A stretch of DNA of 64,000 nt from Methylocystis rosea SV97 (GTDB taxonomy: Bacteria > Pseudomonadota > Alphaproteobacteria > Rhizobiales > Beijerinckiaceae): contig NZ_KB889963.1 in the NCBI RefSeq assembly GCF_000372845.1, positions 2,224,998 to 2,288,997 on the forward strand. The letters run 5' to 3'. The notes under the pieces were generated by a model that saw nothing but the letters and a program-made list of their open reading frames with translations, did not search any database and was not told the DNA's origin. Below, piece after piece: positions 28,939 to 37,175 of this stretch (its first letter is position 1; every line of letters starts with the position of its first letter). The translations under genes and the position numbers were made by a program.

Positions 28939-29975
28939 GCCGCGAGCGCCGTGGGCGTCGCCGCGTTCAGATAGAAGTCCTGCGTGACCGGCTCCGGCCG
29001 GCCTTTCAGATAGGGGCACTCGTAGCCGCGCGCAGCGAAATCGCCCACGCCGACGGCGCACATTTCCACCGCGAGGCGCGTCAGGCGGTTGAGCACGGGC
29101 TCACGCACCCAGGAAAAGGGCGGCGCGTCAGGCGCGACGGCGCGCATCGCCGCCTTGCGGCTCACATTGTTCTCAAAGCTCATGCGCGCCTGCCAGCCAG
29201 CCTGCGGCTCCTGCCAGTCGTTGACGACGATGACCGGTCCGCGCAGCACGCGGGCCTCGTGTTCCGTGCGTTCGATCAGGGCCATCTCGCCGCGCCTCAC
29301 CCCCGCCAGGGTGAAGAGAGTTGGACGCGCAATCGGCGCGCTGGCGATAAACTCGACGGCCGCCTCGAAATTTGCGCAATGTTCGAAAGCATAGCGCAGC
29401 ACATGGTCCGGCGGCCAACCGCCTTCGCTCGCCAAGGCATCGCGCAGATTGAGGACGGCGTCATAGGCGAAGCCGAGGGAGCCCTGGGTGCGCCGCTTCA
29501 TCGGCGCCTGATTGATCGAGGCGCAAAAGCGGCCGGGCGCCATGGCGCTCAGCACGCCCACGGCCCCCGGCCAGGTGGCGTTGTAAAATTCGCCCGCCCC
29601 GCCGGACTGCAACGCGATTTCCACGCCCCTGCCGAGGCCCTGGAAGGGCCAGTCGAGCGTGCGGCGCAGGCGCGGCAGGCCGCGCTCGTCCTCATAAGCT
29701 TGCGTGGTGCAGGCGAAGAGATAGGACATGTTCAGCGTCATCGCGCCGGGAAAGCCGAGAATGGCGACGATGCGCTCGAGCTCCGCCCGGTAGGCGGAGG
29801 CGGAGCGCTTCAGCCAATTCGCGGCGATACGGTCAATCGACGGCAGGCACAGGCGGCCGACCGGCGCCGCCGCGCCAAGACAGGCCTTGCGAAGCGCGGC
29901 CGCCGCGTCGAACCGCGCCGTCGCATGGGCGACCGGGCCGCCGTTGCGCACGTCGAGGAAATGAATCGCGTCCAT
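28935..29975 (-). CDS. Ntn-hydrolase resembling acid ceramidase/acylethanolamine amidase
   Basis: 346 residues. Cys89 in LFACTTQAYEDERGL followed by RRTLDWPF matches the autocleaving Ntn cysteine and the 'RNLDW' signature of acid-ceramidase-like amidases. EFYNATWPGAVGVLSAM and CASINQAP fit the downstream strands. Members hydrolyse linear amides, and the substrate is unknown here. No signal peptide is visible. It is one of two Ntn-fold enzymes within 3 kb, the other being Anbu. Convergent with tsaC. Confidence 0.7.
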   Translation of the reverse strand: MDAIHFLDVRNGGPVAHATARFDAAAALRKACLGAAAPVGRLCLPSIDRIAANWLKRSASAYRAELERIVAILGFPGAMTLNMSYLFACTTQAYEDERGLPRLRRTLDWPFQGLGRGVEIALQSGGAGEFYNATWPGAVGVLSAMAPGRFCASINQAPMKRRTQGSLGFAYDAVLNLRDALASEGGWPPDHVLRYAFEHCANFEAAVEFIASAPIARPTLFTLAGVRRGEMALIERTEHEARVLRGPVIVVNDWQEPQAGWQARMSFENNVSRKAAMRAVAPDAPPFSWVREPVLNRLTRLAVEMCAVGVGDFAARGYECPYLKGRPEPVTQDFYLNAATPTALAA

Positions 29976-30148
29976 CGTCGTCCTGCTGTCAGAAAAATGT
30001 CATCCAGCCGATATGGATTTCACATTCCTCTGTCACAATACAGTAAAAATTTAGGGTCCAGCCTCTCGGAGTAAAGTCATTCGGCGCCCTCCGCCTGCGA
30101 ATCGGGTACAAATCCCAAAGGAAAACGCGCTTGCTCTTCGAGAAAAGA

Positions 30149-31783
30149 ATGTCGGACGCCGTCGCCGTCGCTTTTGACGCACTGAAATTTCACGCTTCCG
30201 CTTTGGAGCTGACGCGAACGCTCGATCTTTTCGCCGAGGACCCCGCGCGCTTCAAAAATTTCAGCGTCAAGCTCGACGATTTTCTCTTCGACTTCTCCAA
30301 GCATAGAGTGACGCGCGAGACGATCGCGCTGCTGACCTCGCTGGCGAAAACGCGTGATCTGGACGTGCGGCGCGAAGCATTGTTCTCTGGCGTCGTCATC
30401 AACAACACCGAAAGGCGCGCCGCCATGCATATGGCGCTACGCGATCTCTCGTCGCGGCCGCTTCTCGTCGGCGGCGAAAACATGCGGCCGCTGATCGAAG
30501 CCGAACGCGACAAGGTTTTCGCCTTCGCGCGCGCGGTGCGCTCCGGCGACATTCGCGGCGCGACGGGCGCGCCGTTCAGCGATGTGATCAATATCGGCAT
30601 CGGCGGTTCGGACCTTGGCCCGGCGATGGCGTCGCGCGCGCTCTCGCCCTATCGCGGCGAGGGGCCGCGCATGCATTTCGTCGCCAACGTCGACGGCGCC
30701 GACCTCGCCGACACGCTGCACAATCTCGATCTGGCGCGCACTCTGTTCATCGTCTCGTCGAAGACGTTTACGACGCAGGAGACGATGGCGAATGCGAGAA
30801 GCGCGCGCGCCCGAGTCGTCGCCGCGCTCGGCGAGGCTGCGGTGAAGTCGCATTTCGCCGCCGTCTCGACGCGGCTCGATAAGGTCGCCGAATTCGGAAT
30901 CGATCCCGCGCGCGTCTTCGGGTTCTGGGATTGGGTCGGCGGGCGCTACTCGCTGTGGTCGTCGATCGGCCTTGCGCTCGCGATCGGCGTGGGACCGGAA
31001 CACTTCCTGCAGTTTCTGCAGGGGGGACACGACATCGACACGCATTTTCTCGAAGCGCCGCTTGAACAAAACATTCCCGTGCTGATGGGACTTCTCGGCG
31101 TCTGGCACAGAAACGTGATGGGATGCGCCGCGCATGCGGTGATCCCCTATGATCAGCGGCTCGCGCGGTTTCCGGCCTATCTGCAACAGCTCGACATGGA
31201 GTCGAACGGCAAGTCGGTGACGCGCGAGGGCGCTCGCGTCAGTTATAAAACAGGCCCAGTGATTTTCGGCGAGCCCGGCACCAACGGCCAGCACGCATTC
31301 TTTCAACTGCTGCATCAGGGAACGGACGTCGTCCCGATCGATTTCCTGGTCGCGGCGGAGCCGACCGCGGCCGATGAACGCCATCACGAACTGCTGTTCG
31401 CTAATTGCCTCGCGCAAGCCGAAGCCTTTATGCGCGGCAGGACGCTTCAAGAGGCGAAGGCGCAGTTGCGCGGGCAGGGGCTGAGCGAGGAGGAGGTCGA
31501 ACGCCTTGCGCCGCATAAGACATTTCCGGGCGATCGCCCGTCAAGCGTTCTGCTTTACCGACATCTTGATCCGCGCACGCTCGGTCGACTCGTTGCGCTT
31601 TACGAACACAAGGTCTTCGTTCAGTCGGTGATCTGGGACATCAATCCCTTCGACCAATGGGGCGTCGAGCTTGGCAAGGAGCTCGCCAACCGTTTGGCGC
31701 CAATCATCGAGAATAAGGACGAATCTACGCAAGGGCTGGACGCATCGACGGCTGGCCTGATCGCGTGGAGAAGGTCGCATTGA
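30149..31783 (+). CDS. pgi: Glucose-6-phosphate isomerase
   Basis: 544 residues from ATG 30149 (GAGAAAAGA upstream); a TTG at 30131 would add six. Family segments are INIGIGGSDLGPAMASRAL, SSKTFTTQETMANARSAR, FWDWVGGRYSLWSSIG, YLQQLDMESNGKSV with the catalytic Glu, GTNGQHAFFQLLHQG with the catalytic His, and the C-terminal INPFDQWGVELGK with the catalytic Lys. It interconverts glucose-6-phosphate and fructose-6-phosphate. Single-gene unit; a palindromic repeat follows. Confidence 0.96.
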   Translation: MSDAVAVAFDALKFHASALELTRTLDLFAEDPARFKNFSVKLDDFLFDFSKHRVTRETIALLTSLAKTRDLDVRREALFSGVVINNTERRAAMHMALRDLSSRPLLVGGENMRPLIEAERDKVFAFARAVRSGDIRGATGAPFSDVINIGIGGSDLGPAMASRALSPYRGEGPRMHFVANVDGADLADTLHNLDLARTLFIVSSKTFTTQETMANARSARARVVAALGEAAVKSHFAAVSTRLDKVAEFGIDPARVFGFWDWVGGRYSLWSSIGLALAIGVGPEHFLQFLQGGHDIDTHFLEAPLEQNIPVLMGLLGVWHRNVMGCAAHAVIPYDQRLARFPAYLQQLDMESNGKSVTREGARVSYKTGPVIFGEPGTNGQHAFFQLLHQGTDVVPIDFLVAAEPTAADERHHELLFANCLAQAEAFMRGRTLQEAKAQLRGQGLSEEEVERLAPHKTFPGDRPSSVLLYRHLDPRTLGRLVALYEHKVFVQSVIWDINPFDQWGVELGKELANRLAPIIENKDESTQGLDASTAGLIAWRRSH

Positions 31784-31821
31784 GTCGAGGTGATGTGCGC
31801 GCCTTTTCGCGCGCCTTTGCT

Positions 31822-31926
31822 CTGGATTCCCGATCAGGCCTTCGGCCTGTCGGGAATGACATCGCGTTGCTGAACATACGGGGTTGTCATTCCCGACGCG
31901 CGCGAAGCGTGCGATCGGGAATCCAG
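31822..31926. repeat. Nested inverted repeat downstream of pgi
   Basis: Outer arms CTGGATTCCCGATC (31822-31835) and GATCGGGAATCCAG (31913-31926) enclose inner arms GTCGGGAATGACA (31849-31861) and TGTCATTCCCGAC (31885-31897), all perfect. It lies between convergent genes and is a different repeat family from that at 26.9 kb. Confidence 0.85.
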
Positions 31927-31935
31927 GGCAAAACC

Positions 31936-33051
31936 TCACACCGCCTCGGCGACGAGAATGCTCGCAAGCGCCGGCAATGCATTCCGCAAGAGCCGAAATT
32001 TGCCAAACTTCGCTTCGCGCAGCAGCGCCTCGATCTCTTCGACGCGGCGTGGTTCGCCGCGGCCCATGGCCAGCGTGTAGAAGCCGTAATAGGCGTCGAG
32101 CGGCTCGGCGCCTTTGACGCCCGACATGCCTTCGATGATCAGCAGCGTCGCGCCGGGCGCGAGCGCCTTGCGCACATTGCGCAGGAGCTTCAGCGCCGAA
32201 GCGTCGTCATGGTCATGCACGATGCGGATGAGCGTCGCGACGTCGGCGCCCTCTGGAAGAGCGTCATTGAGGAAGTCGCCGCCATGGATGTCGGCGCGCG
32301 AGAGCAGGCCTGCCTCTTCGAGCCGCTCTTTGGCGCGCGCCGCCACGGCGGGAAGATCGAAGAGCGCAAGCTGCAAATGCGGCGCACGGGCGCCGGCGGC
32401 GGCAAGAAACACGCCTTCGCCGCCGCCGATGTCCAACAGGCGCCGATGACGCGAAATGTCGTAGGCGTCGAGCGCTTCCTGCGCGACCATCGGCTGCGTC
32501 GCCGCCATGAAGGCGCTGTAAGGGCCGACTTGTTGCGCCGAGAGCGATTCGGGCGCCTCGCCATCCGAATAGGGCCAATAATCGGCGAGCGCGCCGCGCT
32601 TTTCCTGGCGCAGCAGCGCCACGGGATCGGCGAGATCTGCGTAAAGCAGCGGCTGGTGTTCGACGATGGCGAGCGCCGCGCGATTGCCGGCGAAGGCGGC
32701 GCCGAGCAATCCCAGCCCGTATTTCGCGCCGCGTCGTTCGACAAGGCCCAGCGAAGCGGCCGCCTCGAGCAGGCGCCGCGCTGCGGGCTCAGACAGCGCG
32801 AGTTTGGTCGCGAGCGCGTCGAGGCTGAGCGGACCGTCGCGCAATATGTCGAAGAGCTTCAGTTGGGCGCAGGCGACGAGAACCTGGGAGTAGACGAAGC
32901 CGGCGGCGAGATCGAGGCCGGCGCGCGCGCCGCGCCGCGCCAAGGGCCGCGTGATGGGATTTTTCAACGCCCAGCGCTGGAATCTCGGATTGGCGATGAG
33001 CCTGTCACGCACGCTGCGCAATCGCTCGAGCCATTGATCGAGTAATGCCAA
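31936..33051 (-). CDS. SAM-dependent O-methyltransferase, CrtF-like
   Basis: 371 residues: an N-terminal dimerisation/winged-helix part (LFDILRDGPLSLDALATKLA, ARRLLEAAASLGLVERRG) and a Rossmann methyltransferase domain with motif I LLDIGGGEGVFLAAAGAR, then LALFDLPAVAARAKERLE and LIRIVHDHDDASALKLLRN. The segment order matches plant-type O-methyltransferases, in particular demethylspheroidene O-methyltransferase CrtF of carotenoid synthesis. No other carotenoid genes lie here, so the substrate remains open. Confidence 0.8.
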   Translation of the reverse strand: MALLDQWLERLRSVRDRLIANPRFQRWALKNPITRPLARRGARAGLDLAAGFVYSQVLVACAQLKLFDILRDGPLSLDALATKLALSEPAARRLLEAAASLGLVERRGAKYGLGLLGAAFAGNRAALAIVEHQPLLYADLADPVALLRQEKRGALADYWPYSDGEAPESLSAQQVGPYSAFMAATQPMVAQEALDAYDISRHRRLLDIGGGEGVFLAAAGARAPHLQLALFDLPAVAARAKERLEEAGLLSRADIHGGDFLNDALPEGADVATLIRIVHDHDDASALKLLRNVRKALAPGATLLIIEGMSGVKGAEPLDAYYGFYTLAMGRGEPRRVEEIEALLREAKFGKFRLLRNALPALASILVAEAV

Positions 33052-33184
33052 AACAGTCTCTCAGATTAAGGTCTTGCCTTCAGAATTCAGGTCTTCGGCT
33101 TAGCATGTCGCCAGAGCGTCGTCTCGGGGGGCAGACGCCGCCGTTGCGGCGCACGCGCGCTTCCTGTAGAAAAGCAGCGCGATT

Positions 33185-33261
33185 GCGCCCGTAGCTCAGC
33201 TGGATAGAGCGTTGCCCTCCGAAGGCAGAGGTCAGAGGTTCGAATCCTCTCGGGCGCGCCA
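33185..33261 (+). tRNA. tRNA-Arg (anticodon CCG)
   Basis: A complete 77-nt cloverleaf with encoded CCA: acceptor GCGCCCG/CGGGCGC, D stem GCTC/GAGC, anticodon loop CTCCGAA (CCG, reading CGG), and T stem AGAGG/CCTCT. No integrated element is seen beside it. Confidence 0.96.
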
Positions 33262-33383
33262 TTTGTAAGCTGCTGAACCGATCTTCTAAGTGTCGGAACC
33301 AAGCGCTTGGGTCTGTTCCCCTGGCGCCGGGTAGACCTGCAGCTGTCCAATCTGCTCTGCATCCGAAAGCTTCGCATGGCGTT

Positions 33384-33420
33384 AAAACAGGTGAGCGACG
33401 TATGCCGCCGCTCACCTGAA
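33384..33420 (-). terminator. Terminator of the DUF1398 gene
   Basis: A perfect 10-bp stem CAGGTGAGCG/CGCTCACCTG with an 11-base loop, followed on the minus strand by TTTTAACG, 40 bases past the stop at 33459. Confidence 0.7.
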
Positions 33421-33458
33421 GCCGAAGTGCCGCCGCATCCCGACAAACTTTCGAGGCT

Positions 33459-33860
33459 CTACTGCGGGAAGTGCTCGACATGCGTTTCAGCGGTGCGGCC
33501 AAAGTAGAGTACGCGGCGGCCCGAGAAGGACACGATGTAGCCCGCGCATCCCGAGGCCTTCACGTTCTTGCAGAACGCGGCATAGGAATAGCCAGGCGGA
33601 TTGGTCTGCGCCCACTTGACTTGAGCCGAAACGGCCGCCCCGTCGAACTGCGCGGCAATCACTCCGTCCGAGGCGCGGTTTTCCAGCACGACGCTCTCCC
33701 CATCCAGCAGGAAATAGGTTGTGGCGTTACGGCGGTAATCGACGAAATAGCCCTCGAACCCAGCCTTTATCAGCGTTCCGACGATATCGGGAAACGCCAT
33801 CGTCTTATCGTAGGCTGCGTTCAGGCAGGTTTGAGCAATAGAGATCCGCTGCGCTTGCAT
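33459..33860 (-). CDS. DUF1398 family protein
   Basis: 133 residues from ATG 33860, chosen because AAGGA lies 8 bases upstream; the frame is open to 33905. The sequence (FPDIVGTLIKAGFEGYFVDYR, TTYFLLDGESVVLENR, and YAAFCKNVKASGCAGYIVSF with RRVLYFGRTAETHVEHFP at the end) matches DUF1398, small proteins of unknown function such as E. coli YbcV. It lies 47 bases after a MarR gene on the same strand and is its probable regulatory target. Confidence 0.82.
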   Translation of the reverse strand: MQAQRISIAQTCLNAAYDKTMAFPDIVGTLIKAGFEGYFVDYRRNATTYFLLDGESVVLENRASDGVIAAQFDGAAVSAQVKWAQTNPPGYSYAAFCKNVKASGCAGYIVSFSGRRVLYFGRTAETHVEHFPQ

Positions 33861-33907
33861 CGCGCCATCCTTCTCGTCTGTGTATAGCGTCCTTCTGCCG
33901 ATCAATG

Positions 33908-34369
33908 TTAGTCGATCGGCGCCTTCGTCAGTTTGCGTTCCAACACGATTTTCATGAGCAGCGCTCTCAAGGCGCGCTGCTCGTCGGGCGCAAGCATCTT
34001 GAAGAAAGCGGCGTCGTTCGCATCCGCGATCTCCGCCAAGGCTGGAACCAGCGCCCAGCCCGCTTGCGTGAGAGCCAGCACCTGAGCCCGCCGGTCTGTT
34101 GGATTCGCCTCATGCTCCACAAGGCCCTTCTCGCCAAGGCGCTCTGCGAGCTTCGAGATTGCCCCCCTGGTCATGCCCATGCGTTCCGCGAGCATTGACG
34201 GCGCAATCAGGTTGGCGTCGTAGAGCACTCTCAGAAATACCCATTCCGCTACGGTGACCCCCTCCTTTTCCACCTGCCGTGCGAAATTTTGCGATACAGC
34301 GTTGGAAACCGCCCTTAGCCAATAGCCGAGGTGGTGGTGGAGATCGGATGGTGGCTTGTCGTTTGGCAC
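33908..34369 (-). CDS. MarR-family transcriptional regulator
   Basis: 153 residues from a GTG at 34369 with GGAG 6 bases upstream. The frame stays open to 34420, but that start would put the operators inside the gene. The winged-helix core is clear: VTVAEWVFLRVLYDANLIAP, helix-turn-helix PSMLAERMGMTRGAISKLAERL and wing VEHEANPTDRRAQVLALT. MarR dimers bind palindromes and usually release on binding phenolics or oxidants. Two palindromic sites lie 10 bases upstream, so autoregulation, with control of the DUF1398 gene behind it, is likely. Confidence 0.9.
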   Translation of the reverse strand: MPNDKPPSDLHHHLGYWLRAVSNAVSQNFARQVEKEGVTVAEWVFLRVLYDANLIAPSMLAERMGMTRGAISKLAERLGEKGLVEHEANPTDRRAQVLALTQAGWALVPALAEIADANDAAFFKMLAPDEQRALRALLMKIVLERKLTKAPID

Positions 34370-34378
34370 AGGCGCTCC

Positions 34379-34418
34379 GTTGACTAGGAAACTGCCTGAA
34401 TTTGGTTTCCTAGTCAAC
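34379..34418. promoter_or_regulatory. Twin MarR operators
   Basis: GTTGACTAGGAAAC (34379-34392) and its exact inverse GTTTCCTAGTCAAC (34405-34418) are 12 bases apart. Each arm is itself a palindrome of the form GTTnnCTAGnnAAC, so this looks like two dimer sites whose centres are 26 bp apart. They lie directly upstream of the GTG of the marR gene. Confidence 0.8.
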
Positions 34419-34572
34419 AAGTAGCTGCAGCGGCGCGCTCAGCATTCAAAACGCGCGTGGATGCGCCAAATTCCAAAGGGCGTTTTGCGGTCCGCGTTCT
34501 GTCACGGCGTTACGCCTCAAAAAAGCGTGCGGACGGTGAAAACAGAGGTCGCGCATCACGCTGGCGCGCCAC

Positions 34573-34851
34573 TCAGATCGTGAATGGCGGCGCGGCGGCG
34601 CGAAATGTTCTCGACAGGATGCGCCAAGCCATCCTGTCGCCGGTCAGAGCGAAGTCGCCGTCATCGCAGCAGTCCGCGGCAAGTTCAGCAACCTTCCGCC
34701 ACTCGTCGGTGGTGGGCGAGAGCCAGATCTCCTCTGGGGTCCGATCTTGGGTGGAGAGCGACAGAATCGCATGCACGACAACCAGATGCGTCCGGGGATG
34801 CTCAGCCCACCACGCGGATGATGCAAATCGGAGAATCACTTTTTCGCTCAT
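34573..34851 (-). CDS. Hypothetical 92-residue protein
   Basis: The ATG at 34851 follows AAGGAG by 8 bases. The sequence (MSEKVILRFASSAWWAEHPR, LVVVHAILSLSTQDRTPEEI, WRKVAELAADCCDDGDFALT) suggests a compact alpha/beta protein with an adjacent cysteine pair. I recognise no family. It lies upstream of and on the same strand as marR, with the MarR operators between them. Confidence 0.6.
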   Translation of the reverse strand: MSEKVILRFASSAWWAEHPRTHLVVVHAILSLSTQDRTPEEIWLSPTTDEWRKVAELAADCCDDGDFALTGDRMAWRILSRTFRAAAPPFTI

Positions 34852-35260
34852 CGCCCTTGCTCCTTCGCCTTGTGCTCAGTGCCGCGAAGCCGGAGGGTGT
34901 TTACGAAATGGGCGCTGCTGCCGATGAAAGCAATTTTAATCTGGACTTATTTCGTCTCGAAGTTGAAGCCCAATGTATTCTTGACTCCCGAAACGGGCCG
35001 AAATGTTTTTCACTCCCGAAACGGGCCGAAATGTTTTTCGCTCGAAGGCCGGCCGACGTCTCATATTCGCTCAGTTCTTCCCGCGTTCCAGCTTGTATTT
35101 TCGCCCATATGCGCTAAATATTGCCTATCGAGTTTCGGCCGAATGATCTTGCTTCCGCTCCCTTGGCGCGTCGGCTTCTGACTTCCTCTCCAGAACTTCG
35201 ATCCCCAAGCGCCACGCAATCTTGCATGGCGCAGACAGCTGTTCTCGAAAGGACACGTCA
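34852..35260. other. Upstream region of the cold-shock gene
   Basis: 409 bases without a supported gene. It contains the tandem repeat at 34984-35039 and presumably the promoter and a leader for the cold-shock gene, but no -35/-10 pair can be named with confidence. Confidence 0.4.
34984..35039. repeat. Two tandem 28-bp units
   Basis: Two identical units back to back, each holding CCCGAAACGGG (a small hairpin) followed by CCGAAATGTTTTTC. Read on the plus strand each looks like a weak hairpin-plus-T-run terminator. Confidence 0.8.
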
Positions 35261-35473
35261 ATGCAGACCGGTATCGTTAAATGGTTCAACGCCCAAAAAG
35301 GCTTTGGCTTCATCCAGCCGGAATCCGGCGGCCCGGACGTATTCGTCCACATCAGCGCGGTTGAGCGCGCGGGACTTATGGGTCTCGCGGAAGGCCAGAA
35401 GCTCAGCTACGAAATCGCCATCGATCGTCGTAGCGGAAAGTCGTCGGCCGATCAGCTGCAGGTCGCAGCCTAA
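35261..35473 (+). CDS. Cold-shock protein, CspA family
   Basis: 70 residues: a single cold-shock domain with RNP1 KGFGFIQPE and RNP2 DVFVHISAV, starting [18 protein letters not shown] lies 8 bases before the ATG. It is an RNA/ssDNA-binding chaperone of the cytoplasm. A strong hairpin follows, and several small stress-type genes lie downstream. Confidence 0.95.
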   Translation: MQTGIVKWFNAQKGFGFIQPESGGPDVFVHISAVERAGLMGLAEGQKLSYEIAIDRRSGKSSADQLQVAA

Positions 35474-35478
35474 TCATC

Positions 35479-35531
35479 TTCCCGGCCCCTGGTGGTCCGG
35501 CCGCAATGCGGCCGATCGCCGGGGCCGGGAA
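35479..35531 (+). terminator. Large hairpin after the cold-shock gene
   Basis: 11-bp arms TTCCCGGCCCC/GGGGCCGGGAA enclose a second hairpin (CGGCCGCAATGCGGCCG). It begins 6 bases after the cold-shock stop. There is no long T run, so it may be a 3' stabiliser rather than a simple terminator. Confidence 0.65.
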
Positions 35532-35629
35532 AGTTCCTTTCAGGAGGAACCAAGACACTATTTAACGTCCGCGCAAGATAGCGCAGCAGTGGACGTTGAG
35601 CGCGAGGCCCATTCATACGAGGGGCGGAC

Positions 35630-35782
35630 ATGGCTAAAGGCCAACGGCGCAGTAATCGCGAAGCGAAAAAGCCCAAGAAAGATAAACCCCGCGACGGGGG
35701 TGCGGCGGTTGTCAAGGATTCGTCCTGGCAGACCGTTGAAAAGCTCCAGGCGCGCGAAGCCGAAGCGAAGCGACGGCGGTAA
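35630..35782 (+). CDS. Small highly basic protein (50 residues)
   Basis: An ATG with GAGGGGCG upstream opens MAKGQRRSNREAKKPKKDKP, followed by a short acidic/hydrophobic helix (SSWQTVEKLQAREAEAKRRR) and TAA. The strongly positive N-terminus suggests nucleic-acid or ribosome binding. Similar tiny lysine/arginine-rich proteins occur in Rhizobiales without known function. It is downstream of the cold-shock gene on the same strand. Confidence 0.65.
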   Translation: MAKGQRRSNREAKKPKKDKPRDGGAAVVKDSSWQTVEKLQAREAEAKRRR

Positions 35783-35847
35783 GTCGAGCGCATGGCGGGC
35801 TCACCGCCTGAATGCGCTCATGACGATCACTCGAGGAGCGCCTCTAT

Positions 35848-36114
35848 ATGACCAATGACAACGACACGATCCGAAGCTTTCGGCGTCCAGCGCAAAGGCT
35901 TACCGCCACCCCATCGCATAAATTCGCGATCGGGGTTCGCGTGATCCAAAAATTCGGCGCCGCGACGGGGACCGATTCGTTCAGCGTCACGCGCCATCTG
36001 CCCGACGCCGGCGCCGGCCTGCAATACCGAATGAAGAGAGAACGCGATGGGCAGGAAAGGGTCGCCGTAGAATCCGCTCTCGAACTCGTCGCGCGGGAAG
36101 ACTTCATGCAGTAG
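35848..36114 (+). CDS. Hypothetical 88-residue protein
   Basis: Starts MTNDNDTIRSFRRPAQRLTA after a GGAG 9 bases upstream. The middle, HKFAIGVRVIQKFGAATGTD, and GLQYRMKRERDGQERVAVES read like a small beta-barrel such as an RNA-binding or SH3-like fold. No family is recognised. It is 17 bases before the next gene, so the two are probably cotranscribed. Confidence 0.65.
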   Translation: MTNDNDTIRSFRRPAQRLTATPSHKFAIGVRVIQKFGAATGTDSFSVTRHLPDAGAGLQYRMKRERDGQERVAVESALELVAREDFMQ

Positions 36115-36130
36115 TTTCTGGAGGCAATCG

Positions 36131-36373
36131 ATGGACGCGAAGCAATATACAACGGAAGCCGCCCTCTATTTTTCCAAGGCGGCCAATTCGCATTCTAAGT
36201 CCCTCAATTTTCGGCGCTTCGAGCACGCCTCGGAGGCTATTCGCTTCGCCGTAGAGGAGCTTACGCCAAAAGCGCTCGCCGGCTGTTCCCTGGAAGTGGA
36301 TGAACAGCATTTTTTCGGCCGCGAGATTCGGCCGCTCTACGACAGCGAAGATTACCCGTTACGTCGCCGGTGA
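36131..36373 (+). CDS. Hypothetical 80-residue protein
   Basis: Starts MDAKQYTTEAALYFSKAANS after GGAG. Segments FEHASEAIRFAVEELTPKAL and CSLEVDEQHFFGREIRPLYD suggest a two-layer alpha/beta domain. I recall similar short proteins in Rhizobiales stress-gene clusters, but no function is known. Probably in one transcript with the gene ending at 36114. Confidence 0.65.
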   Translation: MDAKQYTTEAALYFSKAANSHSKSLNFRRFEHASEAIRFAVEELTPKALAGCSLEVDEQHFFGREIRPLYDSEDYPLRRR

Positions 36374-36583
36374 TATAAAGCCGCCATATATCGCGCCTGA
36401 GACGGCCGCGCCTGAAGCGGATTGAAAAATCTTGCTAGAGCGCGGCGTCGCGCACGCGCTGGGTCCCCTCCTTAAGCTGCTTCAAACCACCTCGCACGCC
36501 TCGTCCCTTCGACGCGTGGCGCCCTATCTGTCCTTGTGAGCGTGATCAGGCGGAAGGCCTGAGCGCAAGCGAGGATCAGTACA

Positions 36584-36817
36584 ATGGCCAAGACACCGAA
36601 GATGGCCAAACCATACGCCAAGCCATACGCCACGACAGACGCAAAGACTTCTGACGACATCAGCGGCGCGACGGCTCCACTCGCCTTTGCCGGAATCGGC
36701 TCCGCACTGGCCGCAGGTTTGGGCGTCGCCGCGGCAGGACTTTCCGTTGCATTCATGTGCGCCATCGCCGGCGCGATCGGCGGAGCGGTCCTCGGCGTAT
36801 GGCTAAACCGCCGCTGA
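36584..36817 (+). CDS. Small Ala/Gly-rich membrane protein
   Basis: 77 residues. The N-terminus contains a short repeat (KPYAKPYA), then two hydrophobic helices, PLAFAGIGSALAAGLGVAAA and VAFMCAIAGAIGGAVLGVWL, rich in glycine-zipper spacing. Glycine-zipper membrane proteins often oligomerise or insert into membranes. The role here is unknown. Confidence 0.55.
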   Translation: MAKTPKMAKPYAKPYATTDAKTSDDISGATAPLAFAGIGSALAAGLGVAAAGLSVAFMCAIAGAIGGAVLGVWLNRR

Positions 36818-36947
36818 GGCAATTCCTGTTCAAGGCGCTGAGAAGCCAGGCGACGATCAGCCCCGGTGAGGGCCGCGTGCGAAGGCGCACATTCGCGCGG
36901 TTCTGAAACGGCTAGCGTTCTCCTCAGCAAAACAACAGGAGGACGTT

Positions 36948-37082
36948 ATGTCGAAATTCACCAGCGCGATTGTGGGAGCCATCCTCGGGTCGGTCATCTT
37001 CTTTGGAGTCGGCGTCGGCTTGGCGCACGCACACACCGCGCCTCAGCAGACAGGATCTGTTGTCTATGTCGAGGCGCCGTGA
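36948..37082 (+). CDS. 44-residue membrane-anchored or exported peptide
   Basis: A very strong SD (AGGAGG, 5 bases before the ATG) precedes MSKFTSAIVGAILGSVIFFG, a single hydrophobic segment that could be a signal peptide ending at AHA or a membrane anchor, then a short tail TAPQQTGSVVYVEAP. The strong ribosome site argues that it is expressed. Unknown family. Confidence 0.6.
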   Translation: MSKFTSAIVGAILGSVIFFGVGVGLAHAHTAPQQTGSVVYVEAP

Positions 37083-37175
37083 GCGGTGAATCAGGCGTGA
37101 GCGACGAACAGATGGAGCTTGCGTCTCGGATGCAACGGCGGCGCTTATCGCCGCCGTTCTAGAGGGCCGCCTCGC

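Noticed and set aside
34984..35039. CRISPR array
   Set aside because: Two contiguous identical units without spacers and no cas genes; a simple tandem repeat.
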